Assembly: GCF_019024325.1 (NCBI RefSeq)
Contig: NZ_JAFNJS010000001.1
Location: 1,178,001-1,242,000, forward strand
Reading direction: 5' to 3'
DNA from: Falsiroseomonas tokyonensis
GTDB taxonomy: Bacteria; Pseudomonadota; Alphaproteobacteria; Acetobacterales; Acetobacteraceae
DNA length: 64,000 nucleotides
Position 1 is the first letter of the stretch. Every line of letters begins with the position of its first letter. The notes under the pieces were generated by a model. It saw only the letters and a list, made by a program, of their open reading frames with translations, made no database searches and had not been told where the DNA came from. Below, piece by piece: positions 42,732-54,122 of the stretch. A program made the translations under genes and the position numbers.

Positions 42732-42795
42732 GACTGTGGATCCTGGACGTTCCGAAACCATGGTTAGGGCAGTTGGCCGGCCGCTGCCAAGCGGA

Positions 42796-43836
42796 TCAGC
42801 AACCGGAACGACGCCCCTCGGCGAAATCCAGCAGGCAGGCGGCGTAGCGCAGGGTGAAGCGCCAGTCGCCGCCGGCGCCATGCCCTTCCAGCCCGCGCGG
42901 CCGGTCCAGCAGCAGCAGGGCGGCGGTACTTGGCGCGAGCCGGGCGAAGGCGGCGGCGCGGCCTGCCGGGTCGGGCGCGTATTCATCCCCCGCGAAGGTC
43001 GCCACCGCCACCCGCGTGGTCGGCGCCCTTGCCGTGGTGACGACCTGCCAAAGATCCTCCAGCGCCCAGGCATGGGCCACGCTGCCGGTCGGGCCATGCG
43101 CCGCGGGGGCGATGGCGATCACCGCATCGGCGCGGCCCGGCGCATCCAGCGCCGCCAGCGCGTCCCAGGCGCCGCGGGACTGGCCGGCGGCGATCACGCG
43201 CGCATAGCCACGCGCCCGCAGCTCGGCCAGCGCCAGGCGCATGCGGGTGGCGCCCAGCTCCGTCTCATCCGTCTCCGGGTCCCGGTCCAGGCGCAGCACG
43301 TCGTAGCCGGCATTGTTGAAGGCGCGGGCATGCGGCTGCGGCTGGCTGCCGCGACTGTCCGCCCCGCCAGCTGCCCTTCCATGCGCCCAGAGATAGGCGC
43401 CGCGCGCCGCTGCCGGCCCCTGCCACAGGAAGCGCCCGTCCGGCACCAGCGCCCAACCCTCGCCGCCCGCCAGGGGGGTGCTGGGTGGCGTGGGGGCGGG
43501 GGAAGCGGCCTCCGGCCAGACCACGGCCAGGTCCTGCGCATAGAGGCGGCAGCCGATGCCGCCATAGGCGGCACAATTGCCGAGGGCACGGCGTTCCGTG
43601 GCGGCTGCATTGTCCTCGATCGCTGCCGCCCAGCCCCAGGCGCCGTTCTCGGACAGGGCAAAGGCACGGGGCGTCGGCTGCAGCAGGAAGCGGCGGTAAT
43701 CCGCCCGCCCGCCTTCCCCCACATGCGGCACCCGCGTCGCATCCAGCAGGGCCGGGGTCTGGGCATGCGCCCCGACACCCGGGAGCAGCACCGGGAGAAG
43801 GAGCCAGAGCACGAAGAGGATCGCTGTCTTCAACAT
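42796..43836 (-). CDS. Exported alpha/beta-hydrolase-like protein
   Basis: A 346-aa protein with a signal peptide ([20 protein letters not shown], cleavage near GAHAQ). The first third (about 45-100) has the Ala/Gly-rich '[18 protein letters not shown]' with two Cys, of a type seen in small secreted domains. The second part has the nucleophile elbow '[15 protein letters not shown]' (GxSxG) followed by 'IAIAPAAHG' and, near the C-terminus, 'GLEGHGAGG' with a candidate His. Start ATG 43836 places the signal peptide; GTG 43860 would add 8 residues. Likely an esterase; substrate unknown. Confidence 0.65.
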   Translation of the reverse strand: MLKTAILFVLWLLLPVLLPGVGAHAQTPALLDATRVPHVGEGGRADYRRFLLQPTPRAFALSENGAWGWAAAIEDNAAATERRALGNCAAYGGIGCRLYAQDLAVVWPEAASPAPTPPSTPLAGGEGWALVPDGRFLWQGPAAARGAYLWAHGRAAGGADSRGSQPQPHARAFNNAGYDVLRLDRDPETDETELGATRMRLALAELRARGYARVIAAGQSRGAWDALAALDAPGRADAVIAIAPAAHGPTGSVAHAWALEDLWQVVTTARAPTTRVAVATFAGDEYAPDPAGRAAAFARLAPSTAALLLLDRPRGLEGHGAGGDWRFTLRYAACLLDFAEGRRSGC

Positions 43837-44009
43837 GTCGTGATCGATGGAACCAGACACCGATGCGCCTGTCTAGCGAGATTCATGCCGCTTCAGCGGC
43901 GGCGGGGGCCTGCACCTCCCTTGCCCCGAAGCGACAGGAACGGCATGTTCCGCCGCCTTTGCCGCGGGCGATCCCGACCCAGTGCCCCCGGCCGACCAGA
44001 GGACCTCCG

Positions 44010-45245
44010 ATGCGCGTCAAGGACGTGAAGAAGGTCGTGCTCGCCTATTCCGGCGGGCTCGACACCAGCGTGATCCTGAAGTGGTTGCAGACCACCTACC
44101 AGGCGGAGGTGGTGACCTTCACCGCCGACCTCGGCCAGGGGGAGGAGCTGGGCCCGGCGCGCGACAAGGCGCTGCTGCTGGGCATCAAGCCCGAGAACAT
44201 CTTTATCGACGACCTGCGCGAGACCTTCGTGAAGGACTTCGTCTTCCCGATGTTCCGCGCCAATGCGCTGTATGAGGGCTGCTACCTGCTCGGCACCTCG
44301 ATCGCCCGGCCGCTGATCTCCCAGCGCCAGATCGAGATCGCGGAACAGGTGGGCGCGGATGCCGTGGCGCATGGCGCGACCGGCAAGGGCAACGACCAGG
44401 TCCGCTTCGAGATCGGCTATTACGCGCTGAAGCCGGACATCAAGATCATCGCCCCCTGGCGGGAATGGGAGCTGACCAGCCGCACCGCGCTGATCGCCTT
44501 CGCCGAGCAGCACCAGATCCCCATCGCCAAGGACAAGCGCGGCGAAAGCCCCTTCAGCGTCGACGCGAACCTGCTGCACAGCAGCAGCGAGGGCAAGATC
44601 CTCGAGGAGCCCTGGGACGCGCCGGATGAGATGGTCTGGCAGCGCACCGTCAGCCCGGTGGACGCGCCCGACCGCGTTACGGAAATCACCATCGAGTTCG
44701 AGCGCGGCGACGCGGTGGGCATCAATGGCGAGCGCATGTCGCCCGCGACCCTTCTCACCAAGCTGAATGCGTTGGGCAAGGAGAACGGCATCGGCCGGCT
44801 CGACCTGGTGGAGAACCGCTTCGTCGGCATGAAGTCCCGCGGCTGCTACGAGACGCCGGGCGGCACCATCCTGCACACGGCGCATCGCGCCATGGAATCC
44901 ATCACGCTCGACCGCGAGGCCTGCCACCTCAAGGACAGCCTGATGCCGCGCTATGCGGAGATCATCTACAACGGCTTCTGGTTCAGCCCGGAACGGCGGA
45001 TGCTGCAGGCGCTGATCGACGAAAGCCAGGCCAGCGTCACCGGCACCGTCCGGCTGAAGCTGTACAAGGGCAATACCATCGTCACCGGCCGGCAGTCGCC
45101 GCACAGCCTGTACTCGATGAAGCACGTGACCTTCGAGGACGACCAGGGCGCCTACGACCAGTTCGACGCCCAGGGCTTCATCAAGTTGAACGCGCTGCGG
45201 CTGCGGCTGGGCGCGATGGCGGGGCGCAAGGGCGGGGCGCTGTAG
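44010..45245 (+). CDS. argG: Argininosuccinate synthase
   Basis: A 411-aa enzyme joining citrulline and aspartate with ATP in arginine synthesis. The PP-loop '[15 protein letters not shown]' is at residues about 9-23. Other conserved parts are '[15 protein letters not shown]' and '[20 protein letters not shown]'. Full length for the type I family. AGAGGA precedes ATG 44010. No argH in the window. A 44-bp palindrome follows the stop. Confidence 0.97.
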   Translation: MRVKDVKKVVLAYSGGLDTSVILKWLQTTYQAEVVTFTADLGQGEELGPARDKALLLGIKPENIFIDDLRETFVKDFVFPMFRANALYEGCYLLGTSIARPLISQRQIEIAEQVGADAVAHGATGKGNDQVRFEIGYYALKPDIKIIAPWREWELTSRTALIAFAEQHQIPIAKDKRGESPFSVDANLLHSSSEGKILEEPWDAPDEMVWQRTVSPVDAPDRVTEITIEFERGDAVGINGERMSPATLLTKLNALGKENGIGRLDLVENRFVGMKSRGCYETPGGTILHTAHRAMESITLDREACHLKDSLMPRYAEIIYNGFWFSPERRMLQALIDESQASVTGTVRLKLYKGNTIVTGRQSPHSLYSMKHVTFEDDQGAYDQFDAQGFIKLNALRLRLGAMAGRKGGAL

Positions 45246-45260
45246 AAGCCACTGAATCTA

Positions 45261-45304
45261 GAGCAACATGCGTCCAGGTGATTCCATCTGAACGCATGTT
45301 GCTC
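45261..45304. repeat. Palindrome downstream of argG
   Basis: GAGCAACATGCGT (45261-45273) pairs exactly with ACGCATGTTGCTC (45292-45304). The pairing continues inward with one mismatch and one G:T pair to a 4-nt loop at 45281-45284. It sits between the convergent argG and pheA genes, so it can act as a terminator. The preceding CTAGAGCA is shared with the element at 22181. Confidence 0.8.
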
Positions 45305-45322
45305 CAGGTGTTGAGTCCCGGC

Positions 45323-46201
45323 TCAGTTCCCCTCGCGCTGCGCCAGCCGCAGCGGATGGGCGCGATAGGTGCCGAGGATGCGCAGATCGGCGGAGAAATA
45401 CGAAAGCTCCTCCAGCGCCCGCGCCAGTCCGGGCTCGTCCGGGCGGCCATCGACATCGGCCAGGAACTGCGTCGCGGTGAAGGCGCCGCCGACCATGTAG
45501 CTTTCCAGCTTGGTCATGTTCACGCCATTGGTCGCGAAGCCGCCCAGCGCCTTGTAGAGCGCGGCCGGGATGTTGCGGACGCGGAAGACGAAGGTGGTCA
45601 CCCAGTCGCCGGGCTCGAAGGGCCCTTCCAGCGGCGTGGTGCGGCAGACATAGAAGCGCGTGGTGTTATGCGCCGCGTCCTCCACATTCTTGCGCAGGAT
45701 CTCCAGGCCATAGATCTCGGCCGCCAGTTCGCTGGCGATCGCCGCATCCTCCACCCCGCCACGCTCGGCGATCAGGCTGGCGGCGCCGGCGGTATCGGCC
45801 TCGATCACCGGCTGCAGCTTCAGGTCGCGCAGCAGGTTCAAGATCTGGCCCAGCGCCACCGGATGGCTGTGCGCGCGCTTCAGCGTGGCGATCGAAGCAC
45901 CGCGGGGGGCGAGAAGACAGTGCTCCACGCGCTCGAAGTGCTCGCCCACCACATGCAGGCCGCTATCGGGCAGCAGGCGGTGGATGTCCGGCACCCGTCC
46001 GGCCAGCGAATTCTCGCAAGGCAGCATGGCCAGCCCGGCGCGACCCTCCCGCACCGCGGCGATCGCCGCCTCGAAGGAGGCGCAGGGCAGGGTGGTCCAG
46101 CCGGGATAGGCCTGGCGGCAGGCCAGGTCGGAATAGGCGCCGGGAAGGCCCTGGAAGGCGATGACGCCGGAAGTGACGGGCTGGGCAGTGGCTGGGGGCA
46201 T
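45323..46201 (-). CDS. pheA: Prephenate dehydratase with ACT domain
   Basis: A 292-aa enzyme converting prephenate to phenylpyruvate for phenylalanine synthesis. The catalytic part has 'IAFQGLPGAYSDLACRQ', 'LPCENSLAGRV' and the essential 'HNTTRFYV' (T-R-F). A C-terminal ACT domain (about 200-280) starts 'TTFVFRVRNIPAALYKALGG' and carries 'TKLESYMVGG', a variant of the ESRP phenylalanine-binding motif. No chorismate mutase domain is fused. Confidence 0.95.
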   Translation of the reverse strand: MPPATAQPVTSGVIAFQGLPGAYSDLACRQAYPGWTTLPCASFEAAIAAVREGRAGLAMLPCENSLAGRVPDIHRLLPDSGLHVVGEHFERVEHCLLAPRGASIATLKRAHSHPVALGQILNLLRDLKLQPVIEADTAGAASLIAERGGVEDAAIASELAAEIYGLEILRKNVEDAAHNTTRFYVCRTTPLEGPFEPGDWVTTFVFRVRNIPAALYKALGGFATNGVNMTKLESYMVGGAFTATQFLADVDGRPDEPGLARALEELSYFSADLRILGTYRAHPLRLAQREGN

Positions 46202-46237
46202 GAGGTGCTGGAGGTCCTGCGCGTGGCGCCCTACGGG

Positions 46238-46264
46238 TTGTCGTTAACCGAAGGGGCCTATATT
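46238..46264 (+). promoter_or_regulatory. Weak promoter candidate before the cytochrome c gene
   Basis: TTGTCG (46238-46243) and TATATT (46259-46264) lie in the divergent pheA-cytochrome c spacer with a 15-bp gap, shorter than the ideal 17. It is the most A/T-rich spot in that spacer. Support is by pattern only. Confidence 0.3.
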
Positions 46265-46391
46265 GTCCGGCAGGTTTTACGGCAGGCCGGGACCGGCGCA
46301 AGCCCGCCAGCCCGGCCTGCGTTTCATGCTGGCCGTGCGGTGGCCGCGTTCTGGCAGCCCTCAGCGGCGCTTCGGAAGGGTGCACTCCAGG

Positions 46392-46925
46392 ATGAGTCTG
46401 GAAGTCAACAAGGTCTTCGCCGCGGTGCTCACCGCCGGCGTGGTGTTCATGGTCTCCGGCGTGATCGGCGGCGCCATCGTGCATCCGCGGAAACTGGAGA
46501 CCAGCGCGCTGGCCCCGGCCGCCCCGCCCGCCGCCGCGGCCCCCGCCGCCGCGCCGGCCGAGGTGCAGCCGATCGGCCCGCTGCTGGCCGCCGCCAGCGC
46601 CGACAATGGCCGCCAGATCGCGCAGCGCGCCTGCGCCTCCTGCCACAACTTCGTCCAGGGCGGGCCGAATGGCGTGGGTCCCAACCTCTGGGGCGTGGTG
46701 AATGGCCCGCATGCGCATGCGGAGGGCTTCAACTACTCCGCCGCCCTGCGCGCCAAGCACGACGAGAAGTGGGACTATGAGGCACTGAACGCCTTCCTGA
46801 CCCGCCCCTCCGCCGCCATCCCCGGCACCCGCATGGCCTATGCCGGCATGTCCAGCATCAACCAGCGCGCCGATGTCATCGCCTTCCTGCGCAGCCTGGC
46901 GACCGAGCCGGCGCCGCTGCCCTGA
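46392..46925 (+). CDS. Membrane-anchored class I cytochrome c
   Basis: A 177-aa protein: an N-terminal membrane anchor (about residues 8-30), an Ala/Pro-rich linker (about 38-58), then one cytochrome c domain with haem motif CASCH (81-85) and an axial Met at 148 in 'GTRMAYAGM'. It resembles the CycM/c552 type that carries electrons between the bc1 complex and oxidase at the periplasmic face. Divergent from pheA; its stop codon overlaps the proposed start of the phosphatase gene. Confidence 0.9.
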   Translation: MSLEVNKVFAAVLTAGVVFMVSGVIGGAIVHPRKLETSALAPAAPPAAAAPAAAPAEVQPIGPLLAAASADNGRQIAQRACASCHNFVQGGPNGVGPNLWGVVNGPHAHAEGFNYSAALRAKHDEKWDYEALNAFLTRPSAAIPGTRMAYAGMSSINQRADVIAFLRSLATEPAPLP

Positions 46926-47704
46926 GCGAGGCGGCTGATTTCCTCCCGGCCGCGGAAGCGGCCGCGGAGGCGGCAGGCGCCGTCATCCGCCCGCTGTTTC
47001 GCTCCGCCCTGCTGGTGGAGGCGAAGGGCGATGCCAGTCCGGTCACCGAAGCCGACCGGGCAGCGGAACGCGCCATCCGCGCCCTGCTGGCCGAACGCCA
47101 TCCCGACCACGGCGTGATCGGGGAGGAATATGGCGACACCAACCCGGACGCCGAGTGGGTCTGGGTGCTGGACCCGATCGACGGCACCCGCGCCTTCGTC
47201 ACCGGCCGCCCGCTATTCGGCACGCTGATCGGCCTGCTGCACCGGGGCACCCCCGTGCTGGGGCTGATCGACCAGCCGGTGACCGGCGAACGCTGGATCG
47301 GCGTGACCGGCCAGCCCACCCGCTTCCTGTCCCGCTTCGGCGGCACGCCGCGCTGCCGGCCCTGCGCTTCGCTGGCGGAGGCCGAGCTCTCCTGCACCTC
47401 GCCCGACATGTTTGACGCGGAAACGGCCTCCCGCTTCGCCGCGGTGAAGGCCGCCGCCCGCCGCACCACCTGGGGCGGCGACTGCTACGCCTATGGGCTG
47501 CTGGCGCTGGGGCTGGTGGATATGGTGGTCGATGCCACCATGAAGCCCTGGGACTGGGCCGCGCTGGTCCCGGTGGTGGAAGGCGCCGGTGGACGCTGCA
47601 CGGACTGGGCCGGCCGCCCGCTGCGCCTCGATGGCGACGGCAGCGTCCTCGCCCTCGGCGACCCTGCGATGCTGCCCGAGGTTTCGGCGCTTCTGGCCGG
47701 CTGA
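46922..47704 (+). CDS. hisN: Inositol-monophosphatase-family phosphatase, histidinol-phosphatase (HisN)-like, probable CTG start
   Basis: A 260-aa Mg-dependent phosphatase. Motifs: 'GEEYG' (metal Glu), 'VLDPIDGTRAFVTGRPLFG' (DPxDGT), and the C-terminal 'KPWDWAALVPVVEGAGG' (WDxA). The subgroup fits histidinol-phosphate phosphatase. The first clear start codon in frame is GTG 47015, but that would remove the conserved N-terminal helix: bases 46922-47014 encode 'SEAADFLPAAEAAAEAAGAV', typical of HisN, without a stop. CTG 46922, in a CTGA overlap with the cytochrome c stop, is the best candidate start. Confidence 0.8.
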   Translation: MSEAADFLPAAEAAAEAAGAVIRPLFRSALLVEAKGDASPVTEADRAAERAIRALLAERHPDHGVIGEEYGDTNPDAEWVWVLDPIDGTRAFVTGRPLFGTLIGLLHRGTPVLGLIDQPVTGERWIGVTGQPTRFLSRFGGTPRCRPCASLAEAELSCTSPDMFDAETASRFAAVKAAARRTTWGGDCYAYGLLALGLVDMVVDATMKPWDWAALVPVVEGAGGRCTDWAGRPLRLDGDGSVLALGDPAMLPEVSALLAG

Positions 47705-47753
47705 AGCCGCCCCGCCCGTTGCGGCGCGGCGGGTGAACCCCCAGACTAACGCC

Positions 47754-49625
47754 ATGCAGACCCATCCCCTACGCCGGCGCGACCTTCTGTCCCTGACCGC
47801 CGCCCTCGGCCTTGCGCCGGGCGTCCTGCATGCCGCAACCCCCGCCAGCGGCACCGCCGAATCAGGCCAGGCGATCCGCACCCATGCCCTGTCGCTGCTC
47901 GGCCAGCCCGCCCTGCCGGCCGATTTCACGCACTTTCCCTGGGTGAACCCGGAGGCGCCGAAGGGCGGCGAGATCGCGCTGACCGCGCTGGGATCCTTCG
48001 ACAGCTTCAACCAGTTCGTCCTGCGCGGCACCCCTGCGGTGGGACTCAGCCTGCTCTACGACACGCTGCTGAAGGAAAGCGCCGACGAGGCGAGCAGCGA
48101 ATACCCTTATCTCGCGCAATGGATCGACCTGCCCGCCGACCGCCTGTCGGTGAGCTTCGAGCTGAACCCCGCCGCCCGCTGGCACGACGGCAAGCCCGTC
48201 ACCGCCGCCGACGTGGTCTTCACCTTCAACGCGCTGCGCAGCCACGGCCGGCCCTTCTACCGGTCCTACTGGGGCGACGTGACGGAAGTGGTGGCCGAGA
48301 CCGAGCGTCGCGTCACCTTCCGCTTCCGCAGCAACGAGAACCGCGAGCTGGCCCTGATCCTCGGCCAGATGCCCGTGCTGCCGGCCCATTGGTGGGAAGG
48401 CCGCGACTTCACCCGGCCGCTGCTGGATCCGCCGCTGGGCTCCGGCCCCTACCGCCTGGAACGCTTCGAGGCCGGGCGCAGCCTGGTCTATCGCCGCGTC
48501 CCGGACTGGTGGGCGCGCGATATCCCCAGCCAGAAGGGCACCCAGAACTTCGACGTGCAGCGCTTCGAATATTTCCGGGACACCACGGTCGCGCTGGAAG
48601 CCTTCAAGGCCGGCCAGATCGACTTCCGCACGGAAAACAGCGCGCGCGACTGGGCCACCGGCTACGACTTTCCCGCCATGCGCCGCGGCCTGGCGAAGAA
48701 GGACGAGCTGCGCCACGAACTGCCGACCGGCATGCAGGCCTTCGCCATGAACCTGCGCCGCCCGCTGTTCCAGGACGCCCGCGTGCGCCGCGCGATGATC
48801 GAGCTGTTCGACTATGAGTGGATGAACGCCAACCTCTTCTACGGCAGCTACACCCGCACCCAGTCCTACTTCTCCAACTCCGAGCTCGCCTCCTCCGGCC
48901 TGCCGACCGGCGCCGAGCTCGCCGTGCTGGAGCCCTTCCGCGGCCGCGTCCCGGCCGAGGTCTTCACCACCGAATACAAGCTTCCCGTCACCGACGGCTC
49001 CGGCAACAACCGCGAGGGGCTGCGCACCGCGCTGCGCCTGCTGCAGGAAGCCGGCTGGCGCGTGCAGAACCGCCGCCTGGTCGGGCCGCAAGGTCAGCCC
49101 TTCGAATTCGAGATCCTGCTGCAGGGCGCCACCTTCGAACGCATCGCCCTGCCCTACGTCCAGGCGCTGGAACGCATCGGCATGACCGTCCGCGTGCGCA
49201 CCGTCGACCCGTCCCAGTACCAGGCCCGCACCGACGCCTTCGACTACGACATGACCGTCGACGTCATTCCGCAATCCCTCTCCCCCGGCAACGAACAGCG
49301 CGACTTCTTCACCTGCGCCAAGGCCCGCGAAAACGGCAGCCAGAACATCGCCGGCATCTGCGACCCGGCCATCGACGAACTCGTCGAACTCGTGGTCAAC
49401 GCCCCCGATCGCGACCAGCTCATCGCCCGCACCAGGGCGCTGGACCGCGTGCTGCTGTGGAACAACTTCATGATCCCCAACTGGCACAGCCGAACCTTCC
49501 GCATCGCCTTCTGGGACAAATTCGGCCGCCCCGACCGCAACCCCCGCTACAACCTCGGCCTCGACAGCTGGTGGATCGATACCAGCAAGGACCGGGCCCT
49601 GACCGACGCACGGCGGACGCTGTAG
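47754..49625 (+). CDS. yejA: YejA-type oligopeptide ABC transporter substrate-binding protein (SBP_bac_5)
   Basis: A 623-aa periplasmic binding protein with a Tat-like signal (LRRRDLLSLTAALGLAPG, cleavage near LHAA). It has the family-5 features 'WHDGKPVTAADVVFTFNAL', 'GSGPYRLERFEAGRSLVYRR' and 'LGLDSWWID' at the end. Length and the following B-E-F gene order match YejABEF, which imports peptides such as microcin C-like compounds. A 271-bp palindrome-rich spacer separates it from the permease gene. Confidence 0.9.
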   Translation: MQTHPLRRRDLLSLTAALGLAPGVLHAATPASGTAESGQAIRTHALSLLGQPALPADFTHFPWVNPEAPKGGEIALTALGSFDSFNQFVLRGTPAVGLSLLYDTLLKESADEASSEYPYLAQWIDLPADRLSVSFELNPAARWHDGKPVTAADVVFTFNALRSHGRPFYRSYWGDVTEVVAETERRVTFRFRSNENRELALILGQMPVLPAHWWEGRDFTRPLLDPPLGSGPYRLERFEAGRSLVYRRVPDWWARDIPSQKGTQNFDVQRFEYFRDTTVALEAFKAGQIDFRTENSARDWATGYDFPAMRRGLAKKDELRHELPTGMQAFAMNLRRPLFQDARVRRAMIELFDYEWMNANLFYGSYTRTQSYFSNSELASSGLPTGAELAVLEPFRGRVPAEVFTTEYKLPVTDGSGNNREGLRTALRLLQEAGWRVQNRRLVGPQGQPFEFEILLQGATFERIALPYVQALERIGMTVRVRTVDPSQYQARTDAFDYDMTVDVIPQSLSPGNEQRDFFTCAKARENGSQNIAGICDPAIDELVELVVNAPDRDQLIARTRALDRVLLWNNFMIPNWHSRTFRIAFWDKFGRPDRNPRYNLGLDSWWIDTSKDRALTDARRTL

Positions 49626-49692
49626 GTGGCGATGGGGTTGTCTTTGCGCCTGTGGCTCGCAGGGGGGACGCTGTCCCCCCTGCACCCCCCTG

Positions 49693-49870
49693 CCAGGAGG
49701 CAGGGGCCTCCTGGACCACAGGACTATGAGCGGGAAGGGAGAGGGGCACAGCGGGGCCGCATGATCGGCGCGCCTGCCTGCCCCCCTCCCTTCCCGCTCA
49801 TGATTCAAGGGTTCCAAGGGGCCACTGCCCCTTGGCGGGTGGGGTGTGGGGAGGGCAGCGCCCTCCCCAC
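49693..49870. repeat. Cluster of four hairpins inside the yej operon
   Basis: Four perfect stems follow each other: CCAGGAGG/CCTCCTGG (49693-49714); ATGAGCGGGAAGGGAG (49726-49741) with its complement at 49786-49801; CCAAGGGGC-CACT-GCCCCTTGG (49814-49835); and GTGGGGAGGGC-AGC-GCCCTCCCCAC (49846-49870). They occupy the gap between yejA and yejB, where they could stabilise the yejA mRNA or reduce read-through. Confidence 0.8.
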
Positions 49871-49896
49871 GGCCGCATAGCGCAGAACACGCCCCC

Positions 49897-51003
49897 ATGG
49901 CCGCCTACATCTTCCGTCGTCTGTTGCTCGTGGTGCCGACCTTGTTCGGCATCATTCTCATCAATTTTGCCGTGGTGCAGTTCGCGCCGGGTGGTCCGGT
50001 AGAGCAGATGCTTGCCGAGTTGCGGGGTGAGGGGCAGACGCTCGGGCGTTTGACGGGGGAGGGGCCGGGCGAGGTTCGGGCGCCTGGCGGTGGTGGTGCG
50101 GGGGGTGGCGAGGGGCCGGTCGGGACCTATCGTGGGGCGCGGGGCTTGGATCCTGCGATCGTGGCGGAGATCGAGCGGATCTTCGGCTTCGACAAGCCGG
50201 CGCATGTGCGGTTCGGCGAGATGATGTGGGGTTATCTCACCTTCGATTTCGGGCGGAGTCTGTTCCGCGATCGGCCGGTGGTGGATCTGATCGTGGAGAA
50301 GATGCCGGTCTCGATCTCGCTGGGGCTGTGGTCGACGCTGATCATCTACCTGGTGTCGATTCCGCTGGGCATCCGCAAGGCTGTGCGGGATGGCACGCGC
50401 TTCGATGTCTGGACCAGCGGCGTGGTGCTGGTGGGCTATGCGATTCCGGGGTTCCTGTTCGCCATCCTGCTGGTGGTGTTTTTTGCCGGCGGGTCTTTCG
50501 TGCAGTGGTTTCCGCTGCGGGGGTTGGCGAGTTCGGGGGCGGAGACCTGGCCCTTCTGGCAGCGCGCGCTGGACTATGCCTGGCACATGGCGCTGCCGAC
50601 GTTGGCGCTGGTGATCGGCGGCTTTGCCGGCCTTACAATGCTGACCAAGAATGCCTTCCTCGATGAGATCGGCAAGCAGTATGTCGTGACGGCGCGGGCC
50701 AAGGGGAATTCGGAGACACGGATTCTCTATGGGCATGTCTTCCGGAATGCGATGCTGCTGATCATCGCGGGTTTCCCGGCGGCCTTCATCAGCATTCTCT
50801 TCACCGGCGCGCTGCTGGTGGAGATCGTCTTTTCGCTCGATGGGCTGGGGCTGCTGGGGTTCGAGGCGGCGATCCGGCGCGATTATCCGATCATGTTCGG
50901 CACGCTCTACATCTTCACGCTGATGGGGCTGGTGCTGCAGATCGTGGGCGATGTGATGTACACGGTGGTCGATCCGCGCATTGATTTCGAGGCCCGCAAG
51001 TGA
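49897..51003 (+). CDS. yejB: Oligopeptide ABC transporter permease, YejB-like
   Basis: A 368-aa permease with six helices. The first, '[20 protein letters not shown]', is followed by a periplasmic loop with the Gly-rich insert '[10 protein letters not shown]'. The EAA loop region is '[24 protein letters not shown]'. The C-terminus '[16 protein letters not shown]' is characteristic of the YejB/DppB group. ATG 49897 was chosen because the preceding in-frame ATG (49846) lies inside a hairpin. Confidence 0.92.
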   Translation: MAAYIFRRLLLVVPTLFGIILINFAVVQFAPGGPVEQMLAELRGEGQTLGRLTGEGPGEVRAPGGGGAGGGEGPVGTYRGARGLDPAIVAEIERIFGFDKPAHVRFGEMMWGYLTFDFGRSLFRDRPVVDLIVEKMPVSISLGLWSTLIIYLVSIPLGIRKAVRDGTRFDVWTSGVVLVGYAIPGFLFAILLVVFFAGGSFVQWFPLRGLASSGAETWPFWQRALDYAWHMALPTLALVIGGFAGLTMLTKNAFLDEIGKQYVVTARAKGNSETRILYGHVFRNAMLLIIAGFPAAFISILFTGALLVEIVFSLDGLGLLGFEAAIRRDYPIMFGTLYIFTLMGLVLQIVGDVMYTVVDPRIDFEARK

Positions 51004-51013
51004 GGAGGGGCCG

Positions 51014-52047
51014 ATGACGCCCATCACGCTGCGGCGCATCGCCAATTTCAAGGCGAACAGGCGCGGCTACTGGTCCATGTGGATCTTCCTGGTTCTGTTC
51101 GTGCTGACGCTGTTCGCGGAGCTGCTGGCGAACGACAAGCCGCTGGTGGCGCGGATCGACGATCGCTGGCTGTTCCCGGCGGTGGTCGGCGGCTATGCTG
51201 AAAGCGACGTGCTGCCGGATGGGCTGCCCATCACCATGGACTGGCACGACCCGACCCTGCAGGCGGAATTCGCGGAACGGGGCGGCTGGGCGATCTGGCC
51301 GCTGATTCCCTACCGGCATGATTCGGTGGTGCGGGAGGTCGGCCAGCCCTCCCCGGCGCCGCCCTCCGCGCGCAACTGGTTGGGCACGGATGACCAGAGC
51401 CGGGACGTGCTGGCGCGCGTGATCTACGGCTTTCGCCTCTCGGTGCTCTTCGGCTTCACGCTGACCATCGTGAGTTCGCTGGTCGGCATCGCGGCGGGGG
51501 CGGTGCAGGGCTATTACGGCGGCTGGGTGGATCTCGGCTTCCAGCGCTTCATCGAGATCTGGTCCGGCATGCCGCAGCTCTATCTGCTGATCATCCTGGC
51601 CAGCGTGGTGGAGCCTGGCTTTTTCACCCTGCTGATTTTCCTGCTGCTGTTTTCCTGGATGTCGCTGACCGGCGTGGTGCGCGCGGAATTCCTGCGCGGG
51701 CGCAACCTGGATTATGTGCGGGCGGCGCGGGCGCTGGGGGTGAGCGACGTGGCGCTGATGGCGCGGCACATCCTGCCCAATGCCATGGTGGCGACGCTGA
51801 CTTTTCTTCCCTTCATCCTTTCGGGTTCGGTGACGGTGCTGGCGAGCCTGGACTTTCTGGGGTTTGGCCTGCCGCCAGGTTCGCCCTCGCTGGGGGAGCT
51901 GGTGAACCAGGGCAAGAACAACCTGCAGGCGCCCTGGCTGGCGGTGACGGGATTCGTCGTGCTGGGCGGCATGCTGACGCTGCTGATCTTCGTGGGCGAG
52001 GCGGTGCGCGATGCCTTCGACCCCCGCAAGCTGCCGGGGGGCGGGAC

Positions 52048-52051
<4 letters not shown>
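51014..52051 (+). CDS. yejE: Oligopeptide ABC transporter permease, YejE-like
   Basis: A 345-aa permease. N-terminal 'RIANFKANRRGYWSMWIFLVLF' leads into the first helix, and a long periplasmic domain follows with 'WHDPTLQAEFAERGGWAIWP' and 'NWLGTDDQSRDVLARVIYGF'. The EAA loop is 'EFLRGRNLDYVRAARALGVSD'. GAGGAGGGG precedes ATG 51014. Its last 4 bases overlap the ATPase start. Confidence 0.93.
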
Positions 52052-53657
<1,606 letters not shown>

Positions 53658-53661
<4 letters not shown>

Positions 53662-54122
53662 CCGAGGCCGATGACGCGCCGATGCCGCCGATCGAGCGGC
53701 TGCGGCTGCTGCTGGAAGCGCAGCAGGCGAAGCTCGGCGTGCATATCCGCAAGATGAATTCGCCCGGCAGCCCGGTCTATCGCTATGGCGAGAATATCTG
53801 GCCCGCCGGCACCATCCTCGTTACCTCCTTTGCCGGCACTGCGCTGATCCACTTCTATGTCGGCGCGGCGATCCTGGCGGTGGGCTGCTGGTGGTGGCTG
53901 GCCAAGGTGCAGCCGCGCATCCGCGACGGCGTCTTCGAACGCACCAGCCTCTGGGCGCTGCAGTCGGAGGAGCATTTCGACGCGCTCTGGGCCAAGGGCG
54001 TGCTCAGCCTGCATGCCGAATTGCCGGATGGCCGGAAGTTTGCCGCCGGGCGCCGCGACGACTGGCGCGGCTTCGTGCGGCTGGTGTCACGCGAAACCGC
54101 CCCCACGGAGGATGCCGCCTGA
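53658..54122 (+). CDS. Hypothetical membrane protein in the yej operon
   Basis: A 154-aa protein with no recognised family. Two hydrophobic helices (about residues 48-66 and 68-85, including 'AAILAVGCWWWLAK') lie between a charged N-terminal helix and a cytoplasmic C-terminal region. It is embedded between yejF and the GhrA-like gene with 4-bp and 1-bp overlaps, so it is clearly translated as part of the operon. Role unknown. Confidence 0.75.
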
